Shown here: positions 27,151-36,226 of the stretch, piece by piece
Numbering within the stretch: position 1 is the first letter of the stretch
Layout of the letters: the number at the start of each line of letters is the position of its first letter
Source: Methanobacteriota archaeon
Lineage (GTDB): Archaea; Halobacteriota; Methanomicrobia; Methanomicrobiales; Methanomicrobiaceae
NCBI GenBank assembly: GCA_016841665.1
Contig: JAENYT010000002.1
Coordinates: forward strand, 1 to 64,000
Direction: 5' to 3'
DNA length: 64,000 nt
Position numbers and translations under genes: made by a program
Notes under the pieces: generated by a model
The model's input: only the letters and a program-made list of their open reading frames with translations
Told to the model about the DNA's origin: nothing
The model's database searches: none

Positions 27151-28041
27151 GTGAATGGAAAAGGAATGAAAACATTCCTCATTATTGGATGTTGTATCGC
27201 TGCCAGTCTCCTGGTTGCAGGGTGCACCGATCAGGGTGCAGCCGTGCAGGGCGGAGAGGACGCAGTGCAGAAGAAGGTGGTGCTCGTCAGCACCCCGTAT
27301 GATACCGAATTGTCAAGTGCAAATGTTCTGAAACTGGTATACGAGCAGGCTGGGTACGATCTCGAGATCAAGATCGTCGACGTCGGCCTGGCATTCCAGG
27401 CGGTTGCCGGCGGATCGGTCGACTGTTTTGTCGGTGCCTGGCTGCCCACCTGCCACGGCAATTACCTTGCCAGCTACGAGGACCAGATGGAGTTCGTGCG
27501 GGTGAACATGCAGGGCACGCGCTGCGGCCTTGTGGTGCCCGGCTACGTGGACATCAATTCGATTGAGGAGCTGAATGCGGTGAAGGACCAGTTCGACGGC
27601 GAGATCATCGGCATTGAGCCGGGTGCCGGGATCATGAAGGGCAGCGAGGATGCCATCGAGACCTATGGCCTTGAGTACGACCTGCTCACCGGCAGTGAAG
27701 CCAGCATGGTGGCATCGCTCAAATCAGCAATCGACGATGACGAATGGGTTGTGGTGACCGGCTGGTCTCCCCACTGGAAGTTCGTGCGATGGGATCTCAA
27801 GTACCTCGACGACCCTGAAAACATCTACGGCGGCGAGGAGTACATCTCTACCTATACCCGCCAGGGTTTCAAAGAGGACATGCCTGAAGCATATGCCATT
27901 CTCGAGCGGTTCTCCTGGGACGCATCGGACATGGAGTCCATCATGCTCGACATGGAGGAGGGAATGTCCGAGGAGGAGGCTGCCGCCGTGTGGGTGGACG
28001 CTCACCCCGAGAAGGTAGCCGAGTGGCTGGGTGAGGCCTGA
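27151..28041 (+). CDS. Glycine betaine/proline ABC transporter substrate-binding lipoprotein (OpuAC type)
   Basis: A 296-residue periplasmic-type binding protein: signal with lipobox VAGC, then the OpuAC fold (VGLAFQAVAGGSVDCFVGAWLP, GWSPHWKFVRWDLKYLDDP) whose Trp residues form the aromatic box for quaternary amines. A GTG at 27151 and an ATG at 27166 (after GGAAAAGG) are both possible starts. No ATPase or permease gene is adjacent, so it is an orphan here; the partners must be elsewhere or lost. Confidence 0.87.
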   Translation: MNGKGMKTFLIIGCCIAASLLVAGCTDQGAAVQGGEDAVQKKVVLVSTPYDTELSSANVLKLVYEQAGYDLEIKIVDVGLAFQAVAGGSVDCFVGAWLPTCHGNYLASYEDQMEFVRVNMQGTRCGLVVPGYVDINSIEELNAVKDQFDGEIIGIEPGAGIMKGSEDAIETYGLEYDLLTGSEASMVASLKSAIDDDEWVVVTGWSPHWKFVRWDLKYLDDPENIYGGEEYISTYTRQGFKEDMPEAYAILERFSWDASDMESIMLDMEEGMSEEEAAAVWVDAHPEKVAEWLGEA

Positions 28042-28072
28042 TCCGCGGTTCGCGGGATCCGGGGTGATCCTG

Positions 28073-28090
28073 CCTTTTTCTCTCATTTTT
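28073..28090 (+). terminator. T-rich terminator after the betaine-binding gene
   Basis: Two T-tracts (TTTTT and TTTTTT) about 30-50 bp after the stop. Confidence 0.4.
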
Positions 28091-28250
28091 TGTATCCCTC
28101 CCAGATTCTTCGGTGCGCGGTGCACGTAGTCCTGTTCTCCGGCAATCACAGGTTTAATCCTGGTCTTCTGTCGTTCACCCCGAAAACGAGAGCCTGGTGG
28201 CTGGAGCGACCACAAACCCTCTATGCAACGGTTTGCATCATACCTGGATA

Positions 28251-28992
28251 ATGGAACAATCGTTTATCGTTGAGCTCCACGAGGATCTCCCGCGACAGGG
28301 CCCGACAGTGATGCCTGCACCGAAACGGCATTCAACATGATTCCCGGACTGCCAAAAGATGCGAAGATCCTTGATATCGGGTGCGGTTCGGGCATGCAGA
28401 CGCTCGCCCTTGCCCGGCTCTGCCCCCGCTGCTCCCGGCCGTTGATGTCCACCAGCCCTATCTCGACGACCTCATACGCCGCGTGGCATCGGCAAGGTGT
28501 GCGGACCGGATTTCGACTCTCTGTGCCTCCATGGACGACCTGCCCTTTAAGGAAGGTCAGTTCGACCTGATCTGGGCCGAGGGCTCCATTTTTATCATAG
28601 GGTTTGAGCAGGGGCTCTCGTACTGGAAGCGGTTTCTCAAGAAAGGCGGGTATATCGCGCTCACCGAGGCTGCATGGTTCACCGACACTCCCTCGGAAGA
28701 AGCCCGTGCATTCTGGCAGGAGTGCTACCCGGCAATAAAGGCGGTTGCGGAGCTTGAGGCTGCGGTGATCCGTGCAGGATTTCAGGTGATCGGGCGGTTC
28801 GCGCTCCCCGCCTCGGCATGGTGGGATGACTACTACCGCCCCCTCGAACGAAAGCTCGACGCTCTTGAGGTGCGCAAGAAGGACGATGCCGATGCGATGT
28901 CCCTGATCGAGATGACGAGAACGGAGATGGCGATCCACCGGGACCACCATGAAGAGTACGGGTACGTCTTTTTTGTAGGTTACTACCCCTGA
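28251..28992 (+). pseudogene. Class I SAM methyltransferase with two frameshifts
   Basis: The reading begins MEQSFIVELHEDLPRQGP, needs a shift near 28305 to continue SDACTETAFNMIPGLPKDAK and the SAM loop ILDIGCGSGMQTLALA, and a second shift near 28425-28435 to reach AVDVHQPYLDDLIRR and the long C-terminal part to FFVGYYP. Joined, the pieces give a near-complete methyltransferase of the usual order. Both shifts look like single missing bases, so the gene is dead, or the assembly has errors in two places within about 130 bp. Confidence 0.72.
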
Positions 28993-29094
28993 GGGCGGGA
29001 TGCGCCCCCTTGCGCACTGTGTATCCGGGAACCTGCGCCTCCCGGATCGCGTTTTTATAGTTCTTTTTCCCATGTTGCCAGTATAGGTGAATCT

Positions 29095-29406
29095 ATGCCG
29101 AGCGATTATTTTGAACTGCTGCTGACGACCCTGAACCTCACGCCCGAGGAGCGGGAAATGGTCATCGAACGGAGGAAAACGCGTTGCATCTGTGATATCT
29201 GCCCCACCTACCGGCTGTGCGCCGGTGAGGAGGGGGAGGAGCGGGCGTTTTGCACGGTGGGCCTGAGTGCGTGTATCGATACCGAAGATGAATGCCTCTG
29301 CTCGACCTGCCCTCTCTCCCGTGAGATGGGCCTTCGCTACTCCTTCTACTGCACCCGCGGTTCCGAAAACCAGCAGCATATCAGGGACATTATTGGAATA
29401 CGATAG
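29095..29406 (+). CDS. DUF2769-like cysteine-rich protein
   Basis: A 103-residue protein with cysteines in CICDICPTY, CTVGLSAC and CLCSTCPL, matching the methanogen family DUF2769 as I know it. The spacing suggests metal or Fe-S binding. GGTGA lies 4 nt before the ATG. Function unknown. Confidence 0.72.
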   Translation: MPSDYFELLLTTLNLTPEEREMVIERRKTRCICDICPTYRLCAGEEGEERAFCTVGLSACIDTEDECLCSTCPLSREMGLRYSFYCTRGSENQQHIRDIIGIR

Positions 29407-29460
29407 GGGGCATGAGGGGAGGGAACAAAGTGTTTATGGGATTGCTTCCATCATTGCGCC

Positions 29461-30291
29461 ATGAGCCCGTTGCACGAGCACATGAAGAAGGCGGAACATG
29501 CGACTGATGCACAGGTACTTGCACACCTCCAACCGGTCTGGTCCGGGAACCTCTCTCTCGGGCTGGTGAACGTACCGGTCAAAGCGCTCCCCCTCACGCA
29601 GGATCGCCAGATCCACTTCCGGATGATCCACAGGACGTGCGATACCCCCATCCATTACCAAAAGGTCTGTGAAGAGGGGCATGAGGTGCCCGATGGGGAG
29701 ATCTCCTTCGGGTACGAGCTCGCCGGAGGTGAACATGTCCTCCTTGAGAAGGAGGAGATACGGGACGCAAGACCCCGTTCAAGCGAAGAAATCCGCCTGG
29801 ACTCATTTATCAGCGTATTTGAGGTTGATGCACACTATTTTGAAAAGACCTACCTGCTGGTTCCCGAAGGGTCCGAAGCGGCGTATGCCCTGCTCAGGAG
29901 GGTGATGCAACGCTCGGGAAAGGCAGCGATTGGAAAGGTAACCCTGCATTCCCGGGAACGGGTGGTGCTGGTTCACCACTACCGGAATGCGATTGTGGCC
30001 ACCACGCTGCGCTACCACGACGAATTGCTCGATCCCTCGGATGCCCCCATGCTTGAGGGCCTCCCCGAGCCGGGGGACGAGGAGATCGATCTGGCACAGC
30101 GGATCGTGGAAAAGCTCTCCGCCCCGTTTGACCTTTCCGCCTATGAGGACAGCTATCGAACGCGTCTTGAGGCGCTGATCCGGGCGAAGATCGAGGGCAA
30201 AGCCATCATTCTAAAAGAAGAGGGCCGGGAGGTAACGGCAAAATCGCTCATGGAGGCGCTCCGGGAGACCGCGCTGTCCCTCGAGCGATAG
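29461..30291 (+). CDS. ku: Ku protein (bacterial-type, non-homologous end joining)
   Basis: Homodimeric DNA-end-binding ring protein. The 276-residue sequence has the family opening PVWSGNLSLGLVNVPVKAL, then HFRMIHRTCDTPIHYQKVC and a full beta-barrel (SFGYELAGGE, FISVFEVDAHYFEKTYLLVPE, SRERVVLVHHYRNAIVATTLRY) and ends in the helical C-terminal region. An extra 20-residue N-terminal lead precedes the usual start. TTTATG about 27 bp upstream may be the TATA box. Ku is scattered in archaea and no LigD-type ligase is in the window. Confidence 0.9.
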   Translation: MSPLHEHMKKAEHATDAQVLAHLQPVWSGNLSLGLVNVPVKALPLTQDRQIHFRMIHRTCDTPIHYQKVCEEGHEVPDGEISFGYELAGGEHVLLEKEEIRDARPRSSEEIRLDSFISVFEVDAHYFEKTYLLVPEGSEAAYALLRRVMQRSGKAAIGKVTLHSRERVVLVHHYRNAIVATTLRYHDELLDPSDAPMLEGLPEPGDEEIDLAQRIVEKLSAPFDLSAYEDSYRTRLEALIRAKIEGKAIILKEEGREVTAKSLMEALRETALSLER

Positions 30292-30299
30292 CGCGGCAC

Positions 30300-31598
30300 T
30301 CATTTCTGCGTGCCGGCGGGAGTTTGCGTCATGCGGAGTATCTTGCCCGCGAGAGAGGCGGCGACGATGATCACGCCGCCGATGAACAGGACCTTGATGT
30401 CGAGCTCGAAGAGAAAGAGCACACAGGTGAGGATCCCCAGCAACGGCAGTACGGGCAGGCGGCCGATGGACAGGGGCACCCTGAACGGACGGGGCCGGTC
30501 CGGCATGCGGAAGCGCAGCAGGATAACCGCGGCATTGATCACGGCGAAGGTGATATACAGGGTGAAATTCGCCACCATCGCCACATCGCTGATATTGCCG
30601 AGCGAGAGGAAGGCGAGCGAGAAGAGCAGTGCGACGACGATGGCCACCGCCGGCGTCTGGGTGGCGGGATGGATGTAGCAGAACGGACGGGGTAGCGTCC
30701 CGGCGCGTGCCATCCCATAGACGATGCGGGAGGAGGCCAGCAGCATGAGAAGAGCGGTGTTGGCGGTGGCAAAGAGGGCGATGACAGTGAAGATCAGGAA
30801 GGCTTCGGTACCGAACGCCTGTCCGGCAATCACTGCGAAGGGTGCGGGGGACCCGGCGATACCCTGCCATCCGGCGACGCTCACCGCGGCCAGCGAGACC
30901 AGCATGTAAAGAAGAATGGTCGCAGCAAGGGCGATGAGCAGGCTTTTCGGGATGGTGGACTCCGGGTTCACGGTCTCTTCGGAGAGCTTGACGATCTCCT
31001 CGAATCCCTGGTAGGCGAAGAAGAGGAGGGCGGCGGCAGAGAGCACCCCTCCGATGCCTGCGGGGGCTTCGAAATAGTCAACCGACCCCAGGTAGGGAAG
31101 GCCGATGGCAATGACCCCCAGCAGTCCGCCCGCCTCGATAAGGGTGAAGGTGATCACGAACGCGGCCGACTGCTTGATGCCGGCGAAGATGATGGCGGAA
31201 GTGAGGATCAGGAGCAGTGCGGCAGTGAGCACGAGGGGCATGTCCATGAGGCCCTGAAAATACCCGGCAAACCCCAGGGCAACGGTGGCCGCGCCGATAA
31301 TTCCCGAGAGGATCACCAGGATTCCCACTACAAAGGCCAGCACGTGTCCGAAGGAACGGGAGGTATACTCGTACTCGGCACTGGCAAGGGGGAACATGGA
31401 GGAGAGTTCGGCATAGCTCAGCCCGGTGAAGGCGGCGATGGTCGCGGAGAGGAGGAAGGCGAGCCAGAGGGCGTTTCCCGCCGTGAGCGCCGCCTCCCCG
31501 ATGAGGGCATAGATGCCCGCCCCCAGGATCACCCCGATCCCCGAGAGTATCACCTCAGGGGTCGTGAGGGCCCGCTTCAATGTAGTCTGCTCTGCCAT
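30300..31598 (-). CDS. APC-family amino acid permease
   Basis: A 432-residue transporter with about twelve membrane segments. The first helix has the unwound substrate-binding motif GIGVILGAGIYALIGE of the APC superfamily, and the sixth-helix region has FFAYQGFEEIVKLSEE. GGAGAAGG precedes the ATG. The substrate (an amino acid or amine) cannot be told from sequence, and no catabolic partner is adjacent. Convergent with Ku, 8 bp apart. Confidence 0.87.
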   Translation of the reverse strand: MAEQTTLKRALTTPEVILSGIGVILGAGIYALIGEAALTAGNALWLAFLLSATIAAFTGLSYAELSSMFPLASAEYEYTSRSFGHVLAFVVGILVILSGIIGAATVALGFAGYFQGLMDMPLVLTAALLLILTSAIIFAGIKQSAAFVITFTLIEAGGLLGVIAIGLPYLGSVDYFEAPAGIGGVLSAAALLFFAYQGFEEIVKLSEETVNPESTIPKSLLIALAATILLYMLVSLAAVSVAGWQGIAGSPAPFAVIAGQAFGTEAFLIFTVIALFATANTALLMLLASSRIVYGMARAGTLPRPFCYIHPATQTPAVAIVVALLFSLAFLSLGNISDVAMVANFTLYITFAVINAAVILLRFRMPDRPRPFRVPLSIGRLPVLPLLGILTCVLFLFELDIKVLFIGGVIIVAASLAGKILRMTQTPAGTQK

Positions 31599-31719
31599 CG
31601 TGCCTTCTCCAAACCACTCCCCGTGGGGGAGGGCCGTCGATCGGGATTACATTCTGCCGTAGTGGACAAAAATGCTGCTATGCGCTCCGGGAGGGGGGCC
31701 GCATGCACCCGGTCCTGCG

Positions 31720-32290
31720 TCACCTCCCCCTCCGGCATGCGCACTCCCGGTAGACCCGATCGGTCTGCCCGGCGATACCCTGCCAGTCGTACGCTGTAGC
31801 GAGGCGGTAGTTGTGTGCTCCCATGGCGGCCAGGTCCGCGTCCAGCGCATGCCGCATCGCAGCCTCCAACGCACCCGGATCCCCGCTGTCGTAGAGAAAC
31901 GCACCCCGGTCATCCAGCAGTTCCATGACGCACCCCAGGCGGGGGATGATCACCGGACGGCCGAAGGACATGGCCAGCAGGGCATTTCCCGAGGTGAGGA
32001 TGTCCCGGTAGGGGAGCACCACCACATCGGCGGCGTTCATGCAGGTCTGGATCTCGTCGTCGGGGATAAACCGTATGATGCTTCGGAGGCGTTCGTCACC
32101 CGAGCAGGCGTGCGTTTGGATCCTCGCGGCGCCCGAACGCCTCGATCAGTGCAAAAATCCCCCTTGTACGGGCGGATGAGCCCGAAATGGAGGAACACGG
32201 TCTTCTCGTCGCCAAAGTCGAGCGAGATCCGTGCCTGCACTCTGGAGACGGTGTTCGGGTAGATCCCGATATAGTTGCCGTGGGGTGTCT
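31720..32290 (-). pseudogene. Remnant of a GT4-type glycosyltransferase
   Basis: Read leftward, the pieces are HGNYIGIYPNTVSR...ARISLDFGDEKTVFLHFGLIRPYKG (to about 32155), then after a single-base shift in a G/T run IFALIEAFGRREDPNARLL, then after what looks like an internal deletion DERLRSIIRFIPDDEIQTC joined to ADVVVLPYRDILTSGNALLA and the C-terminus at 31720. This is the C-terminal half of a GT-B glycosyltransferase with the N-terminal half missing, a frameshift and an internal gap. It abuts a TPR fragment on the other strand. Confidence 0.7.
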
Positions 32291-32480
32291 GGACCGCGCC
32301 CTCGCTCTGGAGGATGCCGTCGTCTGGAGCTACCGGGGCTCGGTGCTCGGCGAGCTCGGCCGCTACGACGAGGCGGTGGCGAACTGCGATTGTGTGCTAG
32401 CCTTCGATCCCGCCGACGAGACGGCCCGGCAGTGCCGGGACTTTATGTGCGGGCAGGTGGCGGCGAACCAGCAACAATGA
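32290..32480 (+). pseudogene. C-terminal fragment of a TPR-repeat protein
   Basis: An in-frame stretch reads CLDRALALEDAVVWSYRGSV, LGELGRYDEAVANCD and VLAFDPADETARQCRDFM, i.e. about one and a half tetratricopeptide repeats and a natural C-terminus. No plausible upstream start in the same gene exists: the sequence before it belongs to the glycosyltransferase remnant on the other strand. It marks a rearrangement joint near 32285. Confidence 0.6.
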
Positions 32481-32504
32481 GCGTCCTGGAGCAATTCCGG
32501 GCGG

Positions 32505-33923
32505 TCAGGTCCGCCTGAACGCCCGTCCCGGCACGAGGATCTCGAACCGTGCCCCCGTGCCCGCCGTTCCGGTCTCCCTGATGCCTATCCCGGTGATGGC
32601 GAGAATTTCCCTGGTGAGAAAGAGACCCAGGCCGGTGTTTTTGCCGTATTTTCTCAGGAATATCTTCTCTTTTTCGGTCTCGGGGATGCCCATCCCGTCG
32701 TCTTCGACAGTGATCACGAGCATGCCCTCCCTTTCGGCTGCGTTGAGCGAAATGGTCGATATACCGTTGCCATGGCGCAGTGCATTGTCAAAGAGGTTGT
32801 AGAAGACCTTTTCAAGGAGAGGATCGGCATAGATCTCAATCCTCTCGAGACGAATGTCCGCGCGGATTCCGTTGAAATGGAACTTGCCTGTAGCAGTGCT
32901 GGCAACCAGCTGCACATTCTGCCAGGTTGGCGATGCGGTACCGATATCCGGGTAAATACTGGTAAAATTGATGAGATCCTCAATCCGGTCTATCGCCTCC
33001 CTCTCCCGTCCTAGTGGTAAAAGCAACTCATAATCCTCTATTTTTTCCCGTACAAGCTCATTGGATGCGCGAAGGACCATCACCATATTGAGGACATCGT
33101 GGCGGGTGATGCTGGAGAGCAGCTGCAGTTTTTCATTTGTCGCCCTGAGGGCGTCTTCTGCCCGTTTCTTTTCGGTGACGTCCCTGCACACGATACGGTA
33201 CCCGCAGAATGCGCCGTTATCGGCAATAGGTGTCCTGTTGATCTGGAGAATGACCTCGTGTCCGTCCCTGTGCAGATATGGGTGTTCGATGAGGGCAAAC
33301 GACTCCCGCGACGGTGGCTGTTCCTGCCATGTTCCTTGCATCAGCGGTGAGGGATCTCCGGAAGAAAACTCGGCAAACGATCTCCCGCTCATTTCTTCCG
33401 GTGTATACCCCAGCAGTTCCCTGATTTTGGGACTGACGTAGGTGAAGTGTCCTCTCTCGTCGATTTCACAGACTGCTTCAGGGATATTTTCGATAAGGGT
33501 GCGATACTTATCCTCGCTCTTTCTGAGTTTCTCCTCCCTCTCTGCTGCCCTGTTCAGATCGTCTTTGAAGGTGCGATAGGCAATGGAAAACCCGAATACG
33601 ATGATGGACAGCCCTGCAATGATGATGAAACCCTCGATCTGTGTGTTGATCAGGTCCGGTTCCTTCGTGAGTTCGTCCAGGAAATCGATCAGAAGGCCGA
33701 AAACGAACAGCCCGAAACCCAGCTCGATCCAGTGGTTGGCAAACCGCATCACATACAGGTATGCAGCGATTACCGCACCGAGGATGAGCCCTTCGATGAC
33801 GACATCCTGCAGATCGAAGGGTGGTTTCAGGGGGAATTGCCAGAACCAGAGGGCGAGTAATATGAGTGATGCGCCCAGCAATGCCCATTTGAAATGAATC
33901 TGGTGCTTTTTCAGGAGTTCCAT
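32505..33923 (-). CDS. Membrane PAS-domain sensor histidine kinase
   Basis: A 472-residue kinase with four N-terminal membrane segments (about 13-30, 40-60, 66-85, 95-115), a short coiled coil, one PAS domain (about 140-265, EAVCEIDERGHFTYVSPKIR) and the methanogen-type H-box SSITRHDVLNMV, followed by HATPase motifs NLFDNALRHG, VEDDGMGIP and NTGLGLFLTREI. The ATG at 33921-33923 is the natural start. No response regulator is adjacent. It differs from the 18.5-kb kinase in its H-box type. Confidence 0.9.
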   Translation of the reverse strand: MELLKKHQIHFKWALLGASLILLALWFWQFPLKPPFDLQDVVIEGLILGAVIAAYLYVMRFANHWIELGFGLFVFGLLIDFLDELTKEPDLINTQIEGFIIIAGLSIIVFGFSIAYRTFKDDLNRAAEREEKLRKSEDKYRTLIENIPEAVCEIDERGHFTYVSPKIRELLGYTPEEMSGRSFAEFSSGDPSPLMQGTWQEQPPSRESFALIEHPYLHRDGHEVILQINRTPIADNGAFCGYRIVCRDVTEKKRAEDALRATNEKLQLLSSITRHDVLNMVMVLRASNELVREKIEDYELLLPLGREREAIDRIEDLINFTSIYPDIGTASPTWQNVQLVASTATGKFHFNGIRADIRLERIEIYADPLLEKVFYNLFDNALRHGNGISTISLNAAEREGMLVITVEDDGMGIPETEKEKIFLRKYGKNTGLGLFLTREILAITGIGIRETGTAGTGARFEILVPGRAFRRT

Positions 33924-34262
33924 GGTAGTATATATAAAAACTTTTTTTTTGGCGAAATAAAGGTTGTTTTTTTATGTGGGAGAGGGGTGCCTTTCCATCC
34001 ATTCTCCCCTATTTTTGGGTGAATACTCCTGGTGCAACTGCCCGGTGCTTCCATGCACTTCTCACTCCGGTTTCCCTTGCTCTTCTGATCGGATCGGGGG
34101 GAGGAGGAAATCCGGGGCATGCCTCATGGTTTCTCGTTATGATCGAATGTCCTGCTGCCGGCCTGCGCCGGTGTATGATGCCTCCGTGTTGAATAGTGAT
34201 CTTTTTACAATAATAGAAGGAAATATCCTTCCATCCATTAATAAAAGGGTGGGATGAAAATC
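33924..34262. other. Intergenic region upstream of amt
   Basis: Contains a T-rich stretch next to the kinase start, a GC-rich middle with no gene, and at its right end the amt promoter (TTTTTA at 34202-34207) and NrpR-type operator. Confidence 0.5.
34219..34232. promoter_or_regulatory. NrpR-type operator (GGAA-N6-TTCC) before amt-glnK
   Basis: GGAAATATCCTTCC fits the NrpR operator consensus GGAA-N6-TTCC described in Methanococcus. It is embedded in a 6-bp-arm inverted repeat GAAGGA-AATA-TCCTTC (34216-34231) and sits where transcription should start, about 25 bp after a TTTTTA element (34202-34207). NrpR represses nitrogen genes when 2-oxoglutarate is low, which fits the downstream ammonium transporter. 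Confidence 0.72.
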
Positions 34263-35621
34263 ATGATTAAGCGATCACAATTAACGATGTTGATGGTTCT
34301 CATCTTCCTGGCAATGTTCGTCAGTCCGGTATGGGCTGGCGATCCTTCCGGGGAGGCGACCCTCGCTGAGTATCCTGATGCACCTCTGGATTTTATCTGG
34401 GTACTGATGTGCGGATTCCTCGTGATGTTCATGCAGCCCGGCTTCGCCATGCTTGAGAGCGGGTTCACGCGGGTGAAGAATGCGGCGAATATCATGATGA
34501 AAAACCTCATGGACTTCTCCATCGGGGCGCTCTCCTACTGGGCAATCGGATTCGCCATCATGTACGGCACCATGGAGGGGCTCAACTGGCTGATGGGCTG
34601 GTCGGGATTCTTCCTGATGGGAGATGCCTACGATGTGGTCACCATCCAGTCGTGGTTTTTCCAGATGGTGTTCGCCGCAACCGCAGCCACCATCGTTTCG
34701 GGGTGCGTTGCCGAGCGGTGCAAATTCAGCACCTATATCCTCGTGAGCATCGTCACCACGGCGCTCATCTATCCCATCTACGGGCACTGGATCTGGGGAG
34801 GCGGATGGCTCTCCGGGATGGGGGCGCTTGATTTCGCCGGCTCCGGCGTGGTGCATGCGCTCGGCGGGTGGATCGGTCTGGCCGGCGCCCTCGTGCTCGG
34901 CCCGAGGTTCGGCAAGTACCGGAAAGACGGCACGCCGAATGCCATTTCCGGTCACAGTATCACGATGGCAACGCCGGGTGTCTTCATCCTGTGGTTCGGG
35001 TGGTTCGGGTTCAACTGCGGTTCGACCCTCATCGGCACCGATCTGCGCACATCGATCATCGCTACCAACACCACGCTCGCGGCCGCCGCCGGCCTGGTGA
35101 TGGCGATGATCATCACCTGGAAGTGGCATGGCAAGCCTGATGTGGGCATGGCCGGAAACGGCGCCATCGCCGGTCTCGTGGGCATCACCGCGCCCTGTGC
35201 GTGGGTCACGCCGCTCTCGTCCGTCGTGATCGGCGCTGTCGCCGGCGTGCTCGTGGTCGCCGGGGTATGGTTCTTCGACTGGGTCCTGCACATCGATGAC
35301 CCGGTGGGTGCGGTCAGCGTGCACGGTATCAACGGCGCATGGGGATTGCTCGCCCTGGGCATCTTCGCCGACGGCACCTACGGAGGCGTGACCGGATTGC
35401 TCTATGGCGATTCCGGTTTCTTCGCCGTACAGGCGCTCAGTGTGGCGGTCAACTTCGTCTGGGCATTCGGGCTCGGTTTCATCGTGTTCTGGGTGCTCAA
35501 GAAGACCTTAGGGATCCGTGTCTCCCCCGAAGAGGAGCTGGAAGGCTTGGACATCGGCGAACACGGCATGTCGGCCTACCCCAACTATGTGATGACCGAA
35601 GCCTTTGTGGAGGTGGACTGA
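34263..35621 (+). CDS. amt: Ammonium transporter
   Basis: Membrane channel for ammonium, forming a trimer gated by GlnK. The 452-residue protein has a cleavable-looking N-terminus (to about VWAG), eleven membrane segments, and Amt signatures FAMLESGFTRVKNAANIMMKN, FAGSGVVHALGGWIGL and VHGINGAWGLLALGIF, with the twin pore histidines in VVHALGG and VSVHGING. I prefer the ATG at 34263 because GGTGGG lies 8 nt upstream; an ATG at 34254 adds three residues. Confidence 0.95.
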   Translation: MIKRSQLTMLMVLIFLAMFVSPVWAGDPSGEATLAEYPDAPLDFIWVLMCGFLVMFMQPGFAMLESGFTRVKNAANIMMKNLMDFSIGALSYWAIGFAIMYGTMEGLNWLMGWSGFFLMGDAYDVVTIQSWFFQMVFAATAATIVSGCVAERCKFSTYILVSIVTTALIYPIYGHWIWGGGWLSGMGALDFAGSGVVHALGGWIGLAGALVLGPRFGKYRKDGTPNAISGHSITMATPGVFILWFGWFGFNCGSTLIGTDLRTSIIATNTTLAAAAGLVMAMIITWKWHGKPDVGMAGNGAIAGLVGITAPCAWVTPLSSVVIGAVAGVLVVAGVWFFDWVLHIDDPVGAVSVHGINGAWGLLALGIFADGTYGGVTGLLYGDSGFFAVQALSVAVNFVWAFGLGFIVFWVLKKTLGIRVSPEEELEGLDIGEHGMSAYPNYVMTEAFVEVD

Positions 35622-35960
35622 ATGCAGAAGATTGAGGCCATTATCCGGCCCAGCAGGGTCGATGAGGTGAAGCGGGCACTCGAGGCCATCGGCAAGGTCT
35701 CGCTCACCCTCACCGATGTGAAAGGACGCTGCCAGCAGAAGGGAATCAAGCGGCAGTGGCGTGGGGCGGAGTATGTCCTCGACCTCCTCCCCAAGGTCAA
35801 GATCGAGGTCGTGGTGGCTGACGGTGATGTCGATGCCGTGGTCACCGCAATCTGTGAGGCGGCACGCACCGGCCAGTTGGGCGACGGGAAGATATTCGTC
35901 GTTCCGGTCGGCCGGACGATCCGGGTGCGGACCGGAGAGGAGGGGGACGCGGTGCTCTAG
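35622..35960 (+). CDS. glnK: P-II nitrogen regulator GlnK
   Basis: Trimeric signal protein of 112 residues that binds ATP/ADP and 2-oxoglutarate and blocks Amt when nitrogen is plentiful. The T-loop is KGIKRQWRGAEYVLDLLPK with the conserved RGAEY, and the C-terminal signature GDGKIFVVPVGRTIRVRTGE is intact. The ATG directly follows the amt stop, so the pair is one operon under the NrpR-type operator. Confidence 0.95.
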   Translation: MQKIEAIIRPSRVDEVKRALEAIGKVSLTLTDVKGRCQQKGIKRQWRGAEYVLDLLPKVKIEVVVADGDVDAVVTAICEAARTGQLGDGKIFVVPVGRTIRVRTGEEGDAVL

Positions 35961-36182
35961 GAGGAGGTTTCTCTCCTTCTCCACCGAGCGAAACTGAGGC
36001 TAATCTCTCATGGAAAGGACCATTCAGGCTCGTCCGAAGCGCAGAAACATTGGTTGGAGGTGTCTGGTATGTAAATGAATGATGGAGATTTGTGCCGACG
36101 CGAGCTCCCAACGCCCGGCGCTTGTTGCGTGTGGAATAGATCCCACAATCATGGACCTTTGTGTCGCACTCCATATGTGTCA

Positions 36183-36202
36183 GGAGGGGCGTATCCCCCT
36201 CC
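36183..36202. repeat. GC-rich hairpin upstream of the MBL fusion gene
   Basis: GGAGGGG, six-base loop, CCCCTCC; 25 bp before the ATG at 36227. Could be a leader hairpin; no known riboswitch motif is recognisable. Confidence 0.4.
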
Positions 36203-36226
36203 CTGCCGCTCATCCTATCATGAACC

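Noticed and set aside
28264-29379. A 371-residue minus-strand frame
   Set aside because: It runs antisense through both the broken methyltransferase and the DUF2769-like gene; its openness follows from GC bias.
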